From Archangiaceae bacterium (GTDB taxonomy: Bacteria > Myxococcota > Myxococcia > Myxococcales > Myxococcaceae): a stretch of 64,000 nucleotides of DNA. Under the pieces are notes generated by a model. The model made no database searches. It saw only the letters and a list, made by a program, of their open reading frames with translations, and was not told where the DNA came from. The stretch spans positions 124,001-188,000 of the forward strand of contig JADJNS010000004.1 of the NCBI GenBank assembly GCA_016714225.1. Direction: 5' to 3'. This document shows positions 38,409 to 47,653 of the stretch, piece by piece; the stretch's first letter is position 1; each line of letters begins with the position of its first letter. The translations under genes and the position numbers were made by a program.

Positions 38409-38709
38409 GGCCCGCGGTCACCAGCACCGCCATGCCGCCGCACATCGCCATCAGCAGCGCCAGCTGCGAGAGGTTCGGCACCTCCCACGTGGGGCGCACC
38501 AGGCGCGCCGCCAGCGTGCCCGCCCAGGTGGCGGTGAGGCCGGCGTGGGTGGCCCCGAGCAGCACCAGCGGCCGCTTCACCACCGTGGCCAGCGCGAGCG
38601 CGGTGCCGCTGATGCAGACCGCCAGCCACGCGAGGGCGGCGTGCGGGTGCAGGTTCTGGAAAGCAGCGAAGACCGAACCGAGGGCGAACAGGGCAGCAAA
38701 GGCGCGCAT
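38362..38709 (-). CDS. Small integral membrane protein
   Basis: A 115-aa protein; ATG 38709 is preferred over the adjacent GTG 38712. Three or four hydrophobic segments are visible: MRAFAALFALGSVFAAFQNL, ALAWLAVCISGTALALATVV, LVLLGATHAGLTATWAG, and LALLMAMCGGMAVLVTAG. The pattern, including the N-terminal motif with NLHPHAALAW, resembles transmembrane family-220-type proteins. Coding support is moderate, because its 3' end lies antisense to the EamA gene for 47 bases. Confidence 0.6.
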   Translation of the reverse strand: MRAFAALFALGSVFAAFQNLHPHAALAWLAVCISGTALALATVVKRPLVLLGATHAGLTATWAGTLAARLVRPTWEVPNLSQLALLMAMCGGMAVLVTAGLRSAQLEAARKSRRR

Positions 38710-38766
38710 CACGGGCGAAATCGTACGCGATGATCAGGGGCCCGGCGCAACGGGCCCCGAGCTGAA

Positions 38767-39321
38767 TCAGTACGGCCGCTGCCCGTTCACGTTGCCAGGG
38801 GGCTCGTAGTCGCACACCCAGAACAGCCACGGCGCCTGACCCCCGAAGGGCGAGTTGCGGGTGCAGACCGTCGAGGCGCAGCCCACCGCAGAGGTCGTCC
38901 TCCAGACGATCTGGGTGTAGTGGCCGCAGACGCTGGCGCAGTGGTTGCTCACGTAGTCGTAGTCGATGATCTCTTCGGCCCAGTTCTCGACCACCGCGGT
39001 GGGGCTGAACGCGCTGCTGCTGGCGGCGAAGATGTTCTCGCCGTAGATGCCGCTGATGGCCGGGTTGTGGGCGAAGCTGCACCGCGCCGCCCAGTCGGCT
39101 GCGACGGCCGCCGCCGCGTCGCTCCAGGTGAGCAGGGGCAGGGCGGGGCTGGGTGTGGGCATCGCGCGCGCGCGCACCGCGTTGTGGGCGGCCACCAGCT
39201 CATGGGCGCCGGCGTCGCTCGGAGCACGCCCCGCATCGCTCGAGCCCGCGTCGTGGAGATCGATCGCGCCCCCGGAGCACGCCGTGATGACCAGTGAGAA
39301 GAGCAGGGCGGCGCGCATCAT
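38767..39321 (-). CDS. CAP/SCP-domain lipoprotein
   Basis: A 184-aa protein from ATG 39321. MMRAALLFSLVITACSGG is a lipoprotein signal (lipobox VITAC), followed by a short DAG-type linker. The mature domain is CAP/SCP/PR-1: HELVAAHNAVRA, WSDAAAAVAADWAARC, IYGENIF, VENWAEEIIDYDY, and the signature HYTQIVWRTT with the later CDYEPPGN. Cys pairs suggest disulfides. CAP domains bind sterols or lipids or act as proteases in some lineages; the role here is unknown. The start overlaps the stop of the metallophosphoesterase (TGATG). Confidence 0.85.
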   Translation of the reverse strand: MMRAALLFSLVITACSGGAIDLHDAGSSDAGRAPSDAGAHELVAAHNAVRARAMPTPSPALPLLTWSDAAAAVAADWAARCSFAHNPAISGIYGENIFAASSSAFSPTAVVENWAEEIIDYDYVSNHCASVCGHYTQIVWRTTSAVGCASTVCTRNSPFGGQAPWLFWVCDYEPPGNVNGQRPY

Positions 39322-40350
39322 CACTCTGCCGGGGTGGGCGCGGGCTTGGGCGACTTGAGCACCTCGTACGAGGCCTTCTTTCCTTCGATGGTCATGATCG
39401 CCGCCAGACCCGTGCGCCGTGGTGCCGTCGTTCATCTTCCACGGCAGCGGGTTGGCCGAGCCCTGGTCGACGTAGAGGGCAGGGTGCAGCTTCTTGGCCG
39501 GCAGCGGCTTGCCCGAGAGGTCGGTGCCGTGGCCGCCGGCCTCGAGAATGTGCCCGAAGGTGCCGAACTGCACCTGGTTGCGCTTGAGCAGCTCGGTCAG
39601 CCTGGGGTCGCCCACGTTGCCCGCGCCGGGCACGAAGTCGAGCGACTGCTTGCCGCTCTGCCGCGGCGGCCCGTGCACCAGCATGATCACCGGGTCATCG
39701 GCGGCCCGAATCGCCGCCTCGGCGTCGGTGAGCGCCTGGTCGCTGTAGATGCAGCCGCCCGAGAGGTGCAGGTACGTCTTGTCGTGGTACCCGCTCAGCG
39801 AGACGAGATCGAACCCCGGCCCGTCGTACCGGCGAATCAGCCCCATGTTCACCAGCTGCTGCGCGCCCGCCTTGCGCGCCTTGGCGATGGCGTAGTTGTG
39901 CGCACCGGCCCGCTCGGTGTTGCCGGCGATCGAGACGATCGGCCGCCGGGTCTGCTGCGGCAGCCACGCGTAGACCTGGTCGAGCACCTCGGTCTGCTCG
40001 GCGGTGTCTCCGCCCACGATGATCGCCTCGACGTCGGCCTTCTCGAACGCGGCGAGAAAGAGCTGCAGCGCTCGTTGCGTCTCGGGCTCGAGATCTTTGA
40101 TGCCCGCCAAGAGGCCCAGCTTCACCGGGCCCTTCGCGGGCGCGCCCTCGCGGCGCACCTTCACCGAGGCGCCGCCGTACTCGTACTGCCAGCCCTGGTG
40201 GGTGGTCACCAGCGGCGACCCGACCCGCACCCACGGCGCGTTGCACTCGAACTGGTACGCGTCTTCGTAGGCGGCGAAGTCTCGGGGCGGCTCGGCGGCG
40301 AGCACGGCCGTACCCACGCCCAGGGCGACCAGCGGCATCGAGAGACGCAT
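39321..40350 (-). CDS. Secreted calcineurin-like metallophosphoesterase, apparent frameshift near the C-terminus
   Basis: ATG 40350 starts a signal peptide (MRLSMPLVALGVGTAVLAAE). Metallophosphoesterase motifs follow: LGLLAGIKD, IIVGGDTAEQ, SIAGNTERAGAHN (the usual GNHE is GNTE), MLVHGPPRQ and FGTFGHILEAGGHG. Near 39408-39416 the frame drops out of the gene and runs into the CAP gene. The neighbouring frame carries a sensible end (GLAAIMTIEGKKASYEVLKS, then a Pro-rich tail) whose TGA (39321-39323) overlaps the next ATG. One extra C in the gcgcacggg region would explain it. The predicted intact product is about 342 aa, periplasmic or outer-membrane associated. Substrate unknown. Confidence 0.7.
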
Positions 40351-40358
40351 CGAGGGGC

Positions 40359-42590
40359 TCACTTCTTCGGTTTGAACGCGGGACGCGACGGGTCGGTGCC
40401 CTTGTCGCCGCTGGTGGAGATCGGCTCGGTGATGGTCGACTCTTCGCCCCACTCGGCCGACGGCTGCCCCGAGCGAATGCGGTCGAGATCATAGGGCCGG
40501 GTGGGCTGCCGCGAGGCGTCGGCGGCCCCGGGAGCCGGGCGCACCGCGGTCGAGTCGGTTGCCGCCTGGGAAGGGTCGGCCTGCACCTTGACCCGGGTGG
40601 GAGCAGATGACGCCGAGCCGGCGAAGGGCTCGGTGGTGATGCGCTGGCGGCTGCCGGTCACCGGCGCTTCGCTGCTGTACGGGTCGGTCGACACCTTGGG
40701 CCGGTTGGCCGGCACGGTGACCGTGGGCGCCACCGCGTCGCTGTTGTACGGGTCGGTCGACACCTTGGGGCGGGTGGCCGGCATCAGCGCGGTCGGCGGG
40801 GCCTCGCCGCTGTAGGGGTCGGTCGAGACCTTCGGCCGCGATCCGGTGACCGTGCCCATCGGCTCGGTCGACACCCGGCCGCGCGCGCCGGCGGCCGGCT
40901 TGCCCAGCCGCTCGATCTGGCCGTGCAGCGACCGCGCGATGGCCCGCGCCTCGTCGCGCTCGGCGAGCACCTTGGCGGCCTGCGCCTGAACCTGCCGCGC
41001 CACCGCCCGCGCTTCGTCGCGCTCGGTGATCAGCGCGGCCAGCCGGCTCTCGGCGTCGCTGGCCGAGGTCGAGGCGTTCTGCAGCTCGGCGGCGCGACCC
41101 TGCGCGGCCTTCAGGTCGGCCTCCAGCTCGGTGGCCCGGGCCTGGGCCAGGTACGCGCTCTGCTCCTTCTCTTGCAGCTGCGCCTTCGCCGCCTCGAGCT
41201 CTTCTTCCTTGAGCTGCAGCTCGGCGACCACGTGCTCGCGCGCGGAGAGCTGCTCGCGGTAGCCCTCAGCTTCTCTCACCCGCGCCTCGAGCTCTTCCAC
41301 CTGGGCGCGCAGCGCGTCGACCTCGTCGCCCTTGCCGCGCAGCTCGAGGGCCGCCTGCTCCGAGGCCATCAGCCGGGTGCGAATCTGATCGACGTTGCCC
41401 TCGGCCGTCTCGGCCCGCTGCTCCAGCGCCGCGAGGCGCTCGTCGCGCGACGCGAGCTGCGCCTCGAGCTCGGCCACCCGCTCGCCCGACTCAGAGATCT
41501 TCTGCTCGCGCTCTTCGAGCTGCGCCTCGAGCTCGGCGAGCTTCGCCTGCAGTGCTTCCGCCTCGGCAGAGGCCGCCTCTTGCCGCGACTGGTTGAGCCC
41601 CTGCTCGGCCTGCAGCCGCTGCTCGGCCTCGGTCGCGCGCGCCTCGGCGGCCCGCAGCTGCGCTTGGGCGGCGCGCACCTGCTCGTCGACCTCGCGGGTG
41701 CGACCTTTGGTGTCGGCGAGGCGGGTCTCGGCGGCGAGCACCTTCTCTTCCGCGGCGCGCGCCTTGTCGTCTGCGTCGCGGGCGCGACTTTCGGCGTCGG
41801 CCAGCCGGGTCTCGGCGCTGACGGTGCGCTCTTCGGCGTCGTCACCGCGCAGGCGCGCCGCGGCGAGGTCGAGCTCGAGCGACTGCACCCTCGCTTCGAG
41901 GTCGCCGGCGTTGGCCTCGGCGCGCGACCGCGCCTCGGCCACCTGCTGCTGGGCCGCCGAGACCTGGGCCCGCGCATCTTCGAGCTCCTGCTCCAGCGAC
42001 TGCAGCCGCGACTCGAGCTCGCTCGCGCTGGCCTCGGCGCTCGCCTTGCCGTCGGCCAGCTGCTGCTGCGCGACCGAGAGGTTGCGCCGCAGCTGATCGA
42101 TCTCGGCCTGCAGCTCGGCGCGCGCTCGCTCGCGGTCTGACAGCGCCGAGAGGCGGCCCTCACGCTCGACCTGGGTGGCCGCGTGCGCCTCGTGCAGCGC
42201 TCGCTCGAGCGCGCCCTGGGTCTGCGTGCCGGTGGTCTGCAGCGCCCTCACCTGGTCGGCGGTGGCGGCGGCGCGGTCTCTCGCCTCGTCGCGCGCGGTG
42301 AGCGCCTCGGCCAGCGCCTCGGCGGCCTGCAGCTCGAGGCGCACCCGGGCGAGCTCGGCGCGGGCCAGCTGGGCCTCGAGCTCGAGCACCCGCACCTCGC
42401 TCGCGACCTCGGCGTCGTGCGACTTGCCCCCGTGCACCCGCGACAGGCCGGTGAGGCGCGGCGCGCCGGTCGAGGGAACCTCGAGCGCGAGCTTGAGCAC
42501 GCCGATCTGCGGCGCGTGCACCGTCACGCCCACCCGATCGTCTTCCACCCACAGCCCTACGTCGACGTCGTCGGAGCTGGTGACGCCCAT
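40359..42590 (-). CDS. Coiled-coil protein with conserved N-terminal domain and Pro/Thr repeat tail
   Basis: A 743-aa protein; ATG 42590 is chosen because the frame upstream antisenses the tgt gene. Residues ~8-75 (VDVGLWVEDDRVGVTVHAPQ, then LKLALEVP) are related to the N-terminus of the protein at 27522-29096. About 85-590 is continuous coiled coil (Ala, Glu, Arg, Leu, Gln). The C-terminal ~130 residues are disordered with at least three copies of RPKVSTDPY plus variants (RQRITTEPF), which could be kinase or binding sites. There is no membrane segment. It is divergent from tgt with 39 bases between starts and followed 9 bases later by the metallophosphoesterase gene. Confidence 0.75.
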   Translation of the reverse strand: MGVTSSDDVDVGLWVEDDRVGVTVHAPQIGVLKLALEVPSTGAPRLTGLSRVHGGKSHDAEVASEVRVLELEAQLARAELARVRLELQAAEALAEALTARDEARDRAAATADQVRALQTTGTQTQGALERALHEAHAATQVEREGRLSALSDRERARAELQAEIDQLRRNLSVAQQQLADGKASAEASASELESRLQSLEQELEDARAQVSAAQQQVAEARSRAEANAGDLEARVQSLELDLAAARLRGDDAEERTVSAETRLADAESRARDADDKARAAEEKVLAAETRLADTKGRTREVDEQVRAAQAQLRAAEARATEAEQRLQAEQGLNQSRQEAASAEAEALQAKLAELEAQLEEREQKISESGERVAELEAQLASRDERLAALEQRAETAEGNVDQIRTRLMASEQAALELRGKGDEVDALRAQVEELEARVREAEGYREQLSAREHVVAELQLKEEELEAAKAQLQEKEQSAYLAQARATELEADLKAAQGRAAELQNASTSASDAESRLAALITERDEARAVARQVQAQAAKVLAERDEARAIARSLHGQIERLGKPAAGARGRVSTEPMGTVTGSRPKVSTDPYSGEAPPTALMPATRPKVSTDPYNSDAVAPTVTVPANRPKVSTDPYSSEAPVTGSRQRITTEPFAGSASSAPTRVKVQADPSQAATDSTAVRPAPGAADASRQPTRPYDLDRIRSGQPSAEWGEESTITEPISTSGDKGTDPSRPAFKPKK
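40668..40835. repeat. Imperfect in-gene direct repeats
   Basis: Three copies of a unit containing ctgtacgggtcggtcgacac (or close variants) are spaced about 70 bases apart. On the minus strand they encode the RPKVSTDPY repeats of the coiled-coil protein. Confidence 0.7.
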
Positions 42591-42629
42591 GCCGCTATGT
42601 TGCCCGCGAACATCGGGTAAGACCACTTC

Positions 42630-44528
42630 GTGCCGCTTCGATACGAGCTCCTCGCCACCGCGCCGGGTGGCGCCCGCGCCGGCCTGCTCCACACCCGCCG
42701 CGGAGTGGTCGAGACACCTACCTTCATGCCGGTGGCCACCCATGCCGGCTTCCGCCACCACGCGGTGGAAGAAGTCGTGCACTGCGGCGCGAAGATTCTG
42801 CTCTCGAACACCTACCACCTGCTGCTTCGCCCCGGCCCCGAGGTGTTCGAAAGGCTGGGCGGCATTCACCGCTTCATGGGCTGGCAGGGCGGCGTGCTCA
42901 CCGACTCGGGTGGCTTTCAGATCTTCTCGCTGCCCGAAGACCGGGTGATCTCCGAGGCCGGCGCGACCTTCAAGAACCCCCACGACAACCACCGCCACCA
43001 GCTCACGCCCGAGGTGAGCATCGCCACCCAGCAGGCGATCGGCAGCGACATCATGATGGTGCTCGACGTGTGCATCGACAGCACCAGCCCCTTCGAGGCC
43101 ACCCGCGAGGCGATGGAGCGCACCCACCGCTGGGCGCTGCGCTCGCTGGCCGCGCACCAGCAGCGCGACACCGGGCAGGCCCTGTTCGGCATCGTGCAGG
43201 GAGGCAGCTTCCCAGAGCTGCGCGACGAGAGCGCCGCGTTTCTCACCCGGCAGCCGTTCGACGGCTTCGCCATCGGCGGCCTGGCGGTCGGTGAGGCGCG
43301 CGAGGTGCTCTATGCGATGTGCGGGCACACCGCGCAGCAGCTGCCGGCCGGCCAGCCCCGCTACCTGATGGGCGTGGGCACGCCCATCGATCTCATCGAG
43401 TGCGTGGCGCGCGGGGTCGACATGTTCGACTGCATCTTGCCGACCAAGATGTCGCAGCAGGGCTACGCGTACACCTTCGAGGGGCAGCTCAAGCTGTCGA
43501 AGACCGAGTACCGGTTCGCCGACGTGCCGCTCGACGCGAGCTGCGACTGCTCGACCTGCCAGAGGTACTCGCGCGCCTACGTGCAGCACCAGGTGAGCGG
43601 CGGTCACGCGCTCGGCGCGCGCCTGCTCGGGGTGCACAACCTGCGGCACTACCAGGTGCTGATGAAGCGGCTGCGCGACGCGATCATCGCCGGGCGCTTC
43701 GAAGAAGAAGCGCAGGCGCTGCGCGAGCGGGTGGGCCCGAAGAGCAAGGTGCCGGTGGCGGTGGGCAACGCGCGGCAGGGCGACGTCGAGGTGGTGAAGC
43801 TGAAGACCGGCGAGAGGGCGATTCGCCACCGCGGCCACGGCGAGGTGATGCACCCGGTCGGCCCGTGGGAAGAGGCGAACCGGCTCTACGCGGCGCTGGT
43901 GAAGCCCGGGGCGCGGGTGCTCGACTTGGGCCTGGGCGCCGGCGCCAACGCGGTCGCCGCGCTCGAGAAGGGTGCCGCCACGGTGGTGAGCCTCGAGAGC
44001 GACCTGAGCGCCTTCGAGCTCGCGCTGCGCGAGGGCTTCCCCTACCTCGAGCGGTGGCAGGTGGCCGCCCAGGCGCTGCTGAAAGAGGGCTCGTGGGAGG
44101 GGCGGTGGTCGCTGCGCCGGGGCGACGCGCGCGAGCAGCTCGAGGCGCACGAGGAGTTCGACGTCATCTTCCACGACCCGTACTCGCCGGCGAACAACGG
44201 CGAGCTGTGGACGGTCGACTGGTTTCGCGCCTTGCGCGCGCACGCCGCCGACGACGCGGTGCTGGCGACCTACAGCGCCGCGACCTCGACCCGGGTGGCG
44301 ATGCTGCTGGGCGGCTGGTTCGTGGGGGCGGGCGCGTCGACCGGCACCCGCGGAGAGACCACCGTGGCGGCCACCCGCCTCGAGCTGCTCGACAAGCCGC
44401 TCGGCGAGCGCTGGCTCGAGCGGTGGCAGCGCTCGAGCGCGCGCGCGCCACACGCGGTCGCCTTCGACGAGCACGTCGAGCGGGGCGTCAGATCGCATGC
44501 CCAGTTCAACTCGGGCCGCTCACCCTGA
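42630..44528 (+). CDS. tgt: tRNA-guanine(34) transglycosylase fused to an MnmC-like methyltransferase domain
   Basis: A 632-aa protein from GTG 42630. Residues 1-~375 are bacterial TGT, which exchanges G34 for preQ1 in tRNAs Asp, Asn, His and Tyr on the way to queuosine: LTDSGGFQIFSL (Asp92), FGIVQGG, the nucleophile region GVDMFDCILPTK (Asp264), and zinc ligands CDCSTC...H. Standard TGT ends here. The extra ~255 residues are a Rossmann methyltransferase (VLDLGLGAGANAVAAL) of the MnmC/DUF752 type (FHDPYSPANNGELWTVDWFR). The fusion joins two wobble-base modification enzymes. The methyl acceptor is not known. Confidence 0.92.
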   Translation: MPLRYELLATAPGGARAGLLHTRRGVVETPTFMPVATHAGFRHHAVEEVVHCGAKILLSNTYHLLLRPGPEVFERLGGIHRFMGWQGGVLTDSGGFQIFSLPEDRVISEAGATFKNPHDNHRHQLTPEVSIATQQAIGSDIMMVLDVCIDSTSPFEATREAMERTHRWALRSLAAHQQRDTGQALFGIVQGGSFPELRDESAAFLTRQPFDGFAIGGLAVGEAREVLYAMCGHTAQQLPAGQPRYLMGVGTPIDLIECVARGVDMFDCILPTKMSQQGYAYTFEGQLKLSKTEYRFADVPLDASCDCSTCQRYSRAYVQHQVSGGHALGARLLGVHNLRHYQVLMKRLRDAIIAGRFEEEAQALRERVGPKSKVPVAVGNARQGDVEVVKLKTGERAIRHRGHGEVMHPVGPWEEANRLYAALVKPGARVLDLGLGAGANAVAALEKGAATVVSLESDLSAFELALREGFPYLERWQVAAQALLKEGSWEGRWSLRRGDAREQLEAHEEFDVIFHDPYSPANNGELWTVDWFRALRAHAADDAVLATYSAATSTRVAMLLGGWFVGAGASTGTRGETTVAATRLELLDKPLGERWLERWQRSSARAPHAVAFDEHVERGVRSHAQFNSGRSP

Positions 44529-44569
44529 GCGAAGGCACGGCGAACGCCGTGCCGAAGTCGAACGGGTGA
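44520..44569. terminator. Palindromic hairpin (REP-like) after tgt, likely bidirectional terminator
   Basis: A perfect 9-bp stem ggcacggcg/cgccgtgcc (44534-44542 with 44545-44553) lies inside an outer tcaccc/gggtga pair (44520-44525 with 44564-44569), separated by imperfectly matching arms. It overlaps the tgt stop codon and sits between convergent genes. There is no T-run, so it may equally be a dispersed extragenic palindrome. Confidence 0.5.
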
Positions 44570-44706
44570 CGTCGCCGCTGGAACGCGAAGCAACGCATGC
44601 TCCATGCTTCAAGCAGCAGAGCGTGCGCACCGATACGATGGAGTATGTGCGCTCGAGCCTTCGGCGAGCGACAGCAGGGTTCGACTTCGCCACCCTGACC
44701 GAACCC

Positions 44707-45771
44707 TCAGGGCACGATCAGCCCGCCCGGCGACTTGTGCTCGGGGGGCGGCGGGGCCTGGGGCAGCCCTTGCGCCTGCGCGAGCTGGGCGGCGCGCGCC
44801 TGCTCGGCGAGCATGACGATCTTCTCGAACATCTTCTCGAGGAACCGCGAGGGCGACTTCTCGCGGTGGTAGAGCACCTTGGCCTCGGCGCGGGCGAGCT
44901 TCGCCTGCTCGGCGCGGCCGGTCTTCTCCATCATCTCGGCGCTGCGCCACAGCCGCATGGCCCAGACCTTGCGCTCGGGGGCGTCGAGCTCGGCGGCGGT
45001 GATGGCCGCCTTCTGCAGCCGCTGCTCGTGCTTCTGCTGCTCCGACAGCTGCAGCGGTGAGGTGTCGACCTCGTCGATGCGGGCCGAGAGCAGTTGAATG
45101 CCCTTGGCCCCGGGCAGCCACGACGCGATCTCGCGCTCTTCGACCAGCGCGCCCGAGCGGGCGGCGAGCGCGGTGTCTTCATCGCTCGGAGCCTGCGGCG
45201 CGGGCCACTCGGGCTTCGCCACCACGCCCAACCGCCGCAGCAGGCTCTCCCACTCGGCGGGCAGCGGGTGCTTGGCGATGCCGTTGATGGTCCACGCCAC
45301 GGCGAGCTCTTCGAGCGCGCGCTCGAGCGGAACCTCGAGCACGTGGGGCTGCTCGTGGCGCACCTGCTCGAGGTGGCGGCGGTACTTCGACCGCTGCGTC
45401 TCGCCGCGATCGAGCTGCACGATGCCCAGCTCGTCGGTCACGATCGCCTGGTAGGTGTCGAGGCCGCCGCCCGCCCGCGCCTTGACGAAGAACAGCGCGC
45501 GCTCGCCCATGCCCGAGATCTGCGACAGCAGCGCGGGCAGCTCTTCGGTCTTGGGCGAGAGGTCGGGCTGCTCGCCCCGGGGCGCCTCGGTCGCCACCGC
45601 CACGCCGCTCGACTTGAGTTGGTAGAGCGCCTTCTTCGCCGCGCGCTGCACCTCTTTGTTCTTCGACTTCGCCAGCGCCTCGGCCAGCGAGGGGTCTTTC
45701 GCCTTCACCGCCGCCGCCAGCACCTCGGCCAGCTTCGCCGCCGGCAGGCCCTCAGCTTCTTGTGGACTCAT
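44707..45771 (-). CDS. Hypothetical soluble protein, 354 aa
   Basis: ATG 45771 overlaps the stop of the upstream membrane-protein gene (ATGA). The N-terminal ~60 residues are Lys/Ala-rich helices (AEVLAAAVKAKDPSLAEALA, then KNKEVQRAAKKALYQLKSSG), HEAT-like. The middle has an alpha/beta segment (ERALFFVKARAGGGLDTYQA). The C-terminal third is helical with charged repeats and a Pro-rich end (APPPPEHKSPGG). No signal peptide and no known family. The middle part may be a small mixed domain acting on or binding a partner of the membrane protein. Confidence 0.65.
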   Translation of the reverse strand: MSPQEAEGLPAAKLAEVLAAAVKAKDPSLAEALAKSKNKEVQRAAKKALYQLKSSGVAVATEAPRGEQPDLSPKTEELPALLSQISGMGERALFFVKARAGGGLDTYQAIVTDELGIVQLDRGETQRSKYRRHLEQVRHEQPHVLEVPLERALEELAVAWTINGIAKHPLPAEWESLLRRLGVVAKPEWPAPQAPSDEDTALAARSGALVEEREIASWLPGAKGIQLLSARIDEVDTSPLQLSEQQKHEQRLQKAAITAAELDAPERKVWAMRLWRSAEMMEKTGRAEQAKLARAEAKVLYHREKSPSRFLEKMFEKIVMLAEQARAAQLAQAQGLPQAPPPPEHKSPGGLIVP

Positions 45772-47339
45772 CGTTTCCTCACCAACCAGAAGTCGCCCGA
45801 CTGCGCGGCGATGTAGAGCTCGCTGTCGAGCAGCGCGCCGAAGATCTGCCTCGGGTTCGGCCCGCGCACCACGAAATGATCGTACCAGCGACCCTGGGTC
45901 TCCCAGTTCATCTGGTCGGGCCTCCACTCTGACGGAAACGACGGAGGCACCTCGCCCCGGTACTTGAGCGGCGAGTGCGGGGTGAGCGCGAAGCTGAAGT
46001 TGGTGACCCCGCCGCGCGCGCGCGCGAGCACCGTCGACGCGTGCAGGAACAGCGGGTGGGTCATGGCGCGCGATTGGGTGGCCCAGATCAGCCCCATCAC
46101 CCGCGGCTTGGGCGCGGTCGATTCGATCAGCGCGGTGAGGTTCTTCGCTTCGTCGTCGAAGTGGCTGAACCCGCGCGCCAGGGTGAACCCGGCGAACACC
46201 GCAGCGGCGGCCGCCAGCGCCAGCATCGTGCGGTGCAGGCCCTTCGGCAGCGGCGGCACGCAGGCCAGCACCAGCGGCGCGGCGAGGTGCGCGTAGCGGG
46301 TGTTCAGGTAATACATGTACCCGCGAATATCGAAGGGCAGGGCGAAGTAGAGCAGCAGCGCCAGCGCCGCGAGGCCGACGATGCGCCAGCGCTCGAGGGG
46401 GCCTTCTTCGACCACCGCCGCGCTCTCGGGCGCCTTGTCGAAGCGCGCGCGCACCGCGAGCAGCAGCCCCAGGCCCGCCACCAGCGCGACGCCGTAGACG
46501 CCGTTCAGGTCCGACCCGTCGGGCAGCATGCCGGCGAGCGTGGGCACGAGCTCGGCCTTGTTCTGGTCGAAGGTCTTCCACGCCAGGTTCTGCTCCGAGA
46601 GCAGCGGGCCCCACGACTTCCACGGCTGGCCGGGGGCGATCTCTGCCGGCTGCCCGAGCCGCAGGCCCACCCAGGCGATGAACAGCGCCACCCCGGGCAC
46701 CACCCCGGCGAGCGCGTGCCGGCGCGCCTGCCAGCCCCGGCCTTCGGGAGCGCGGGTGGTGAGCAGCAAGAACGGCAGCGCCACCCCCAGGTACGCGAAC
46801 GCCTGCACGTGAAAGAGCAGCACCGCGATCAGCGACAGGGCGAGCCCGATGGCCCAGCGCAGGCGGTGGGGCGCGTCGGCGATGGCGCGCACGAACAGGC
46901 CGGCGGTCAGCAGCGTGAGCGGCAGCGCGCTGATGTAGTTGATGAAGCCCCAGGCGAAGCTGTCTCCGTAGGCGAAGGGCACCGCGAGCAGCGCCGGCCA
47001 CGCCGGCCGCTTCAAGCTCCGCAGCAAGAAGGCCAGCGACAGCGGCAGCCCTACCACGTAGGCCGAGAGGAAGAGCTTGTTGGCCAGCTCGAGCGGCAAG
47101 AGCCAGTTGAGCAGCGAGACCGCGTAGTAATAGCCGAGGTACGGCGTCAGCTCGGGCCGGCGCGCGAACAGCTCGGGGTAGAGGGTGCTCGCGTCGTCCA
47201 ACCGGTGCAGCACCGAGATGAGGTGCAGGTGCTGCGGCAGGTCGACCAGCGGCAGCTCGTGGGTGGCCCAGAGGGGGCAGACCCCCATCACCAGGGCGAC
47301 CGCCCAGAGCATGCGCTCGACCTTGAGGTTTTGGGTCAT
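45768..47339 (-). CDS. Polytopic membrane protein, glycosyltransferase-like
   Basis: A 523-aa protein from ATG 47339. About ten to twelve hydrophobic helices cover residues ~10-420, followed by a ~100-residue extramembrane C-terminal domain (ARGGVTNFSFALTPHSPLKY and WETQGRWYDHFVVRG). An early extracytoplasmic loop has HELPLVDLPQHLHLISVLHR, with acidic and His residues near the end of helix 1 as in GT-C (PMT-like) glycosyltransferases. That assignment is tentative. The gene is coupled to the downstream 354-aa protein and divergent from the small secreted protein at 47404. Confidence 0.6.
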   Translation of the reverse strand: MTQNLKVERMLWAVALVMGVCPLWATHELPLVDLPQHLHLISVLHRLDDASTLYPELFARRPELTPYLGYYYAVSLLNWLLPLELANKLFLSAYVVGLPLSLAFLLRSLKRPAWPALLAVPFAYGDSFAWGFINYISALPLTLLTAGLFVRAIADAPHRLRWAIGLALSLIAVLLFHVQAFAYLGVALPFLLLTTRAPEGRGWQARRHALAGVVPGVALFIAWVGLRLGQPAEIAPGQPWKSWGPLLSEQNLAWKTFDQNKAELVPTLAGMLPDGSDLNGVYGVALVAGLGLLLAVRARFDKAPESAAVVEEGPLERWRIVGLAALALLLYFALPFDIRGYMYYLNTRYAHLAAPLVLACVPPLPKGLHRTMLALAAAAAVFAGFTLARGFSHFDDEAKNLTALIESTAPKPRVMGLIWATQSRAMTHPLFLHASTVLARARGGVTNFSFALTPHSPLKYRGEVPPSFPSEWRPDQMNWETQGRWYDHFVVRGPNPRQIFGALLDSELYIAAQSGDFWLVRKR

Positions 47340-47403
47340 GCGGGTTGTGTCGGGGGTGCCAGCGGTGTAAGGGGCTCTCGCACTTAGCAGGGGAGAGGTG
47401 ACT

Positions 47404-47649
47404 ATGGCGCTCAAGAAGATGCTGCTCACCGTCGCGATCGCAGTCGTGGTGGCCGTGCCGGCCTTCGCCTCGTCCCGCGTCGAAGAGGCCCTGTCGCTGA
47501 ACTCCGATGGTGCGGCCGCCAAGAAGGGCGAGAAGAGCAAGGCCTCGAAGGCCGTGCGCGTGTTCGACACCCTGAACACGTTGGACACCCAGAAGACCGA
47601 GCTGCCGAAGAACGCGCGCCACGACGCGACCGGCGGCGTGTTCATCTGA
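47404..47649 (+). CDS. Small secreted protein
   Basis: An 81-aa protein from ATG 47404 with an upstream gggagagg site (GTG 47398 is an alternative). MALKKMLLTVAIAVVVAVPA is a signal peptide, probably cleaved after AFA. The mature ~55 residues are Lys/Ala/Ser-rich, then Thr/Leu/Asn-rich (RVFDTLNTLDTQKTELPKNA), with no Cys. It is lysine-rich and probably disordered. Function unknown. It ends 5 bases from the convergent membrane gene. Confidence 0.6.
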   Translation: MALKKMLLTVAIAVVVAVPAFASSRVEEALSLNSDGAAAKKGEKSKASKAVRVFDTLNTLDTQKTELPKNARHDATGGVFI

Positions 47650-47653
47650 TTCG

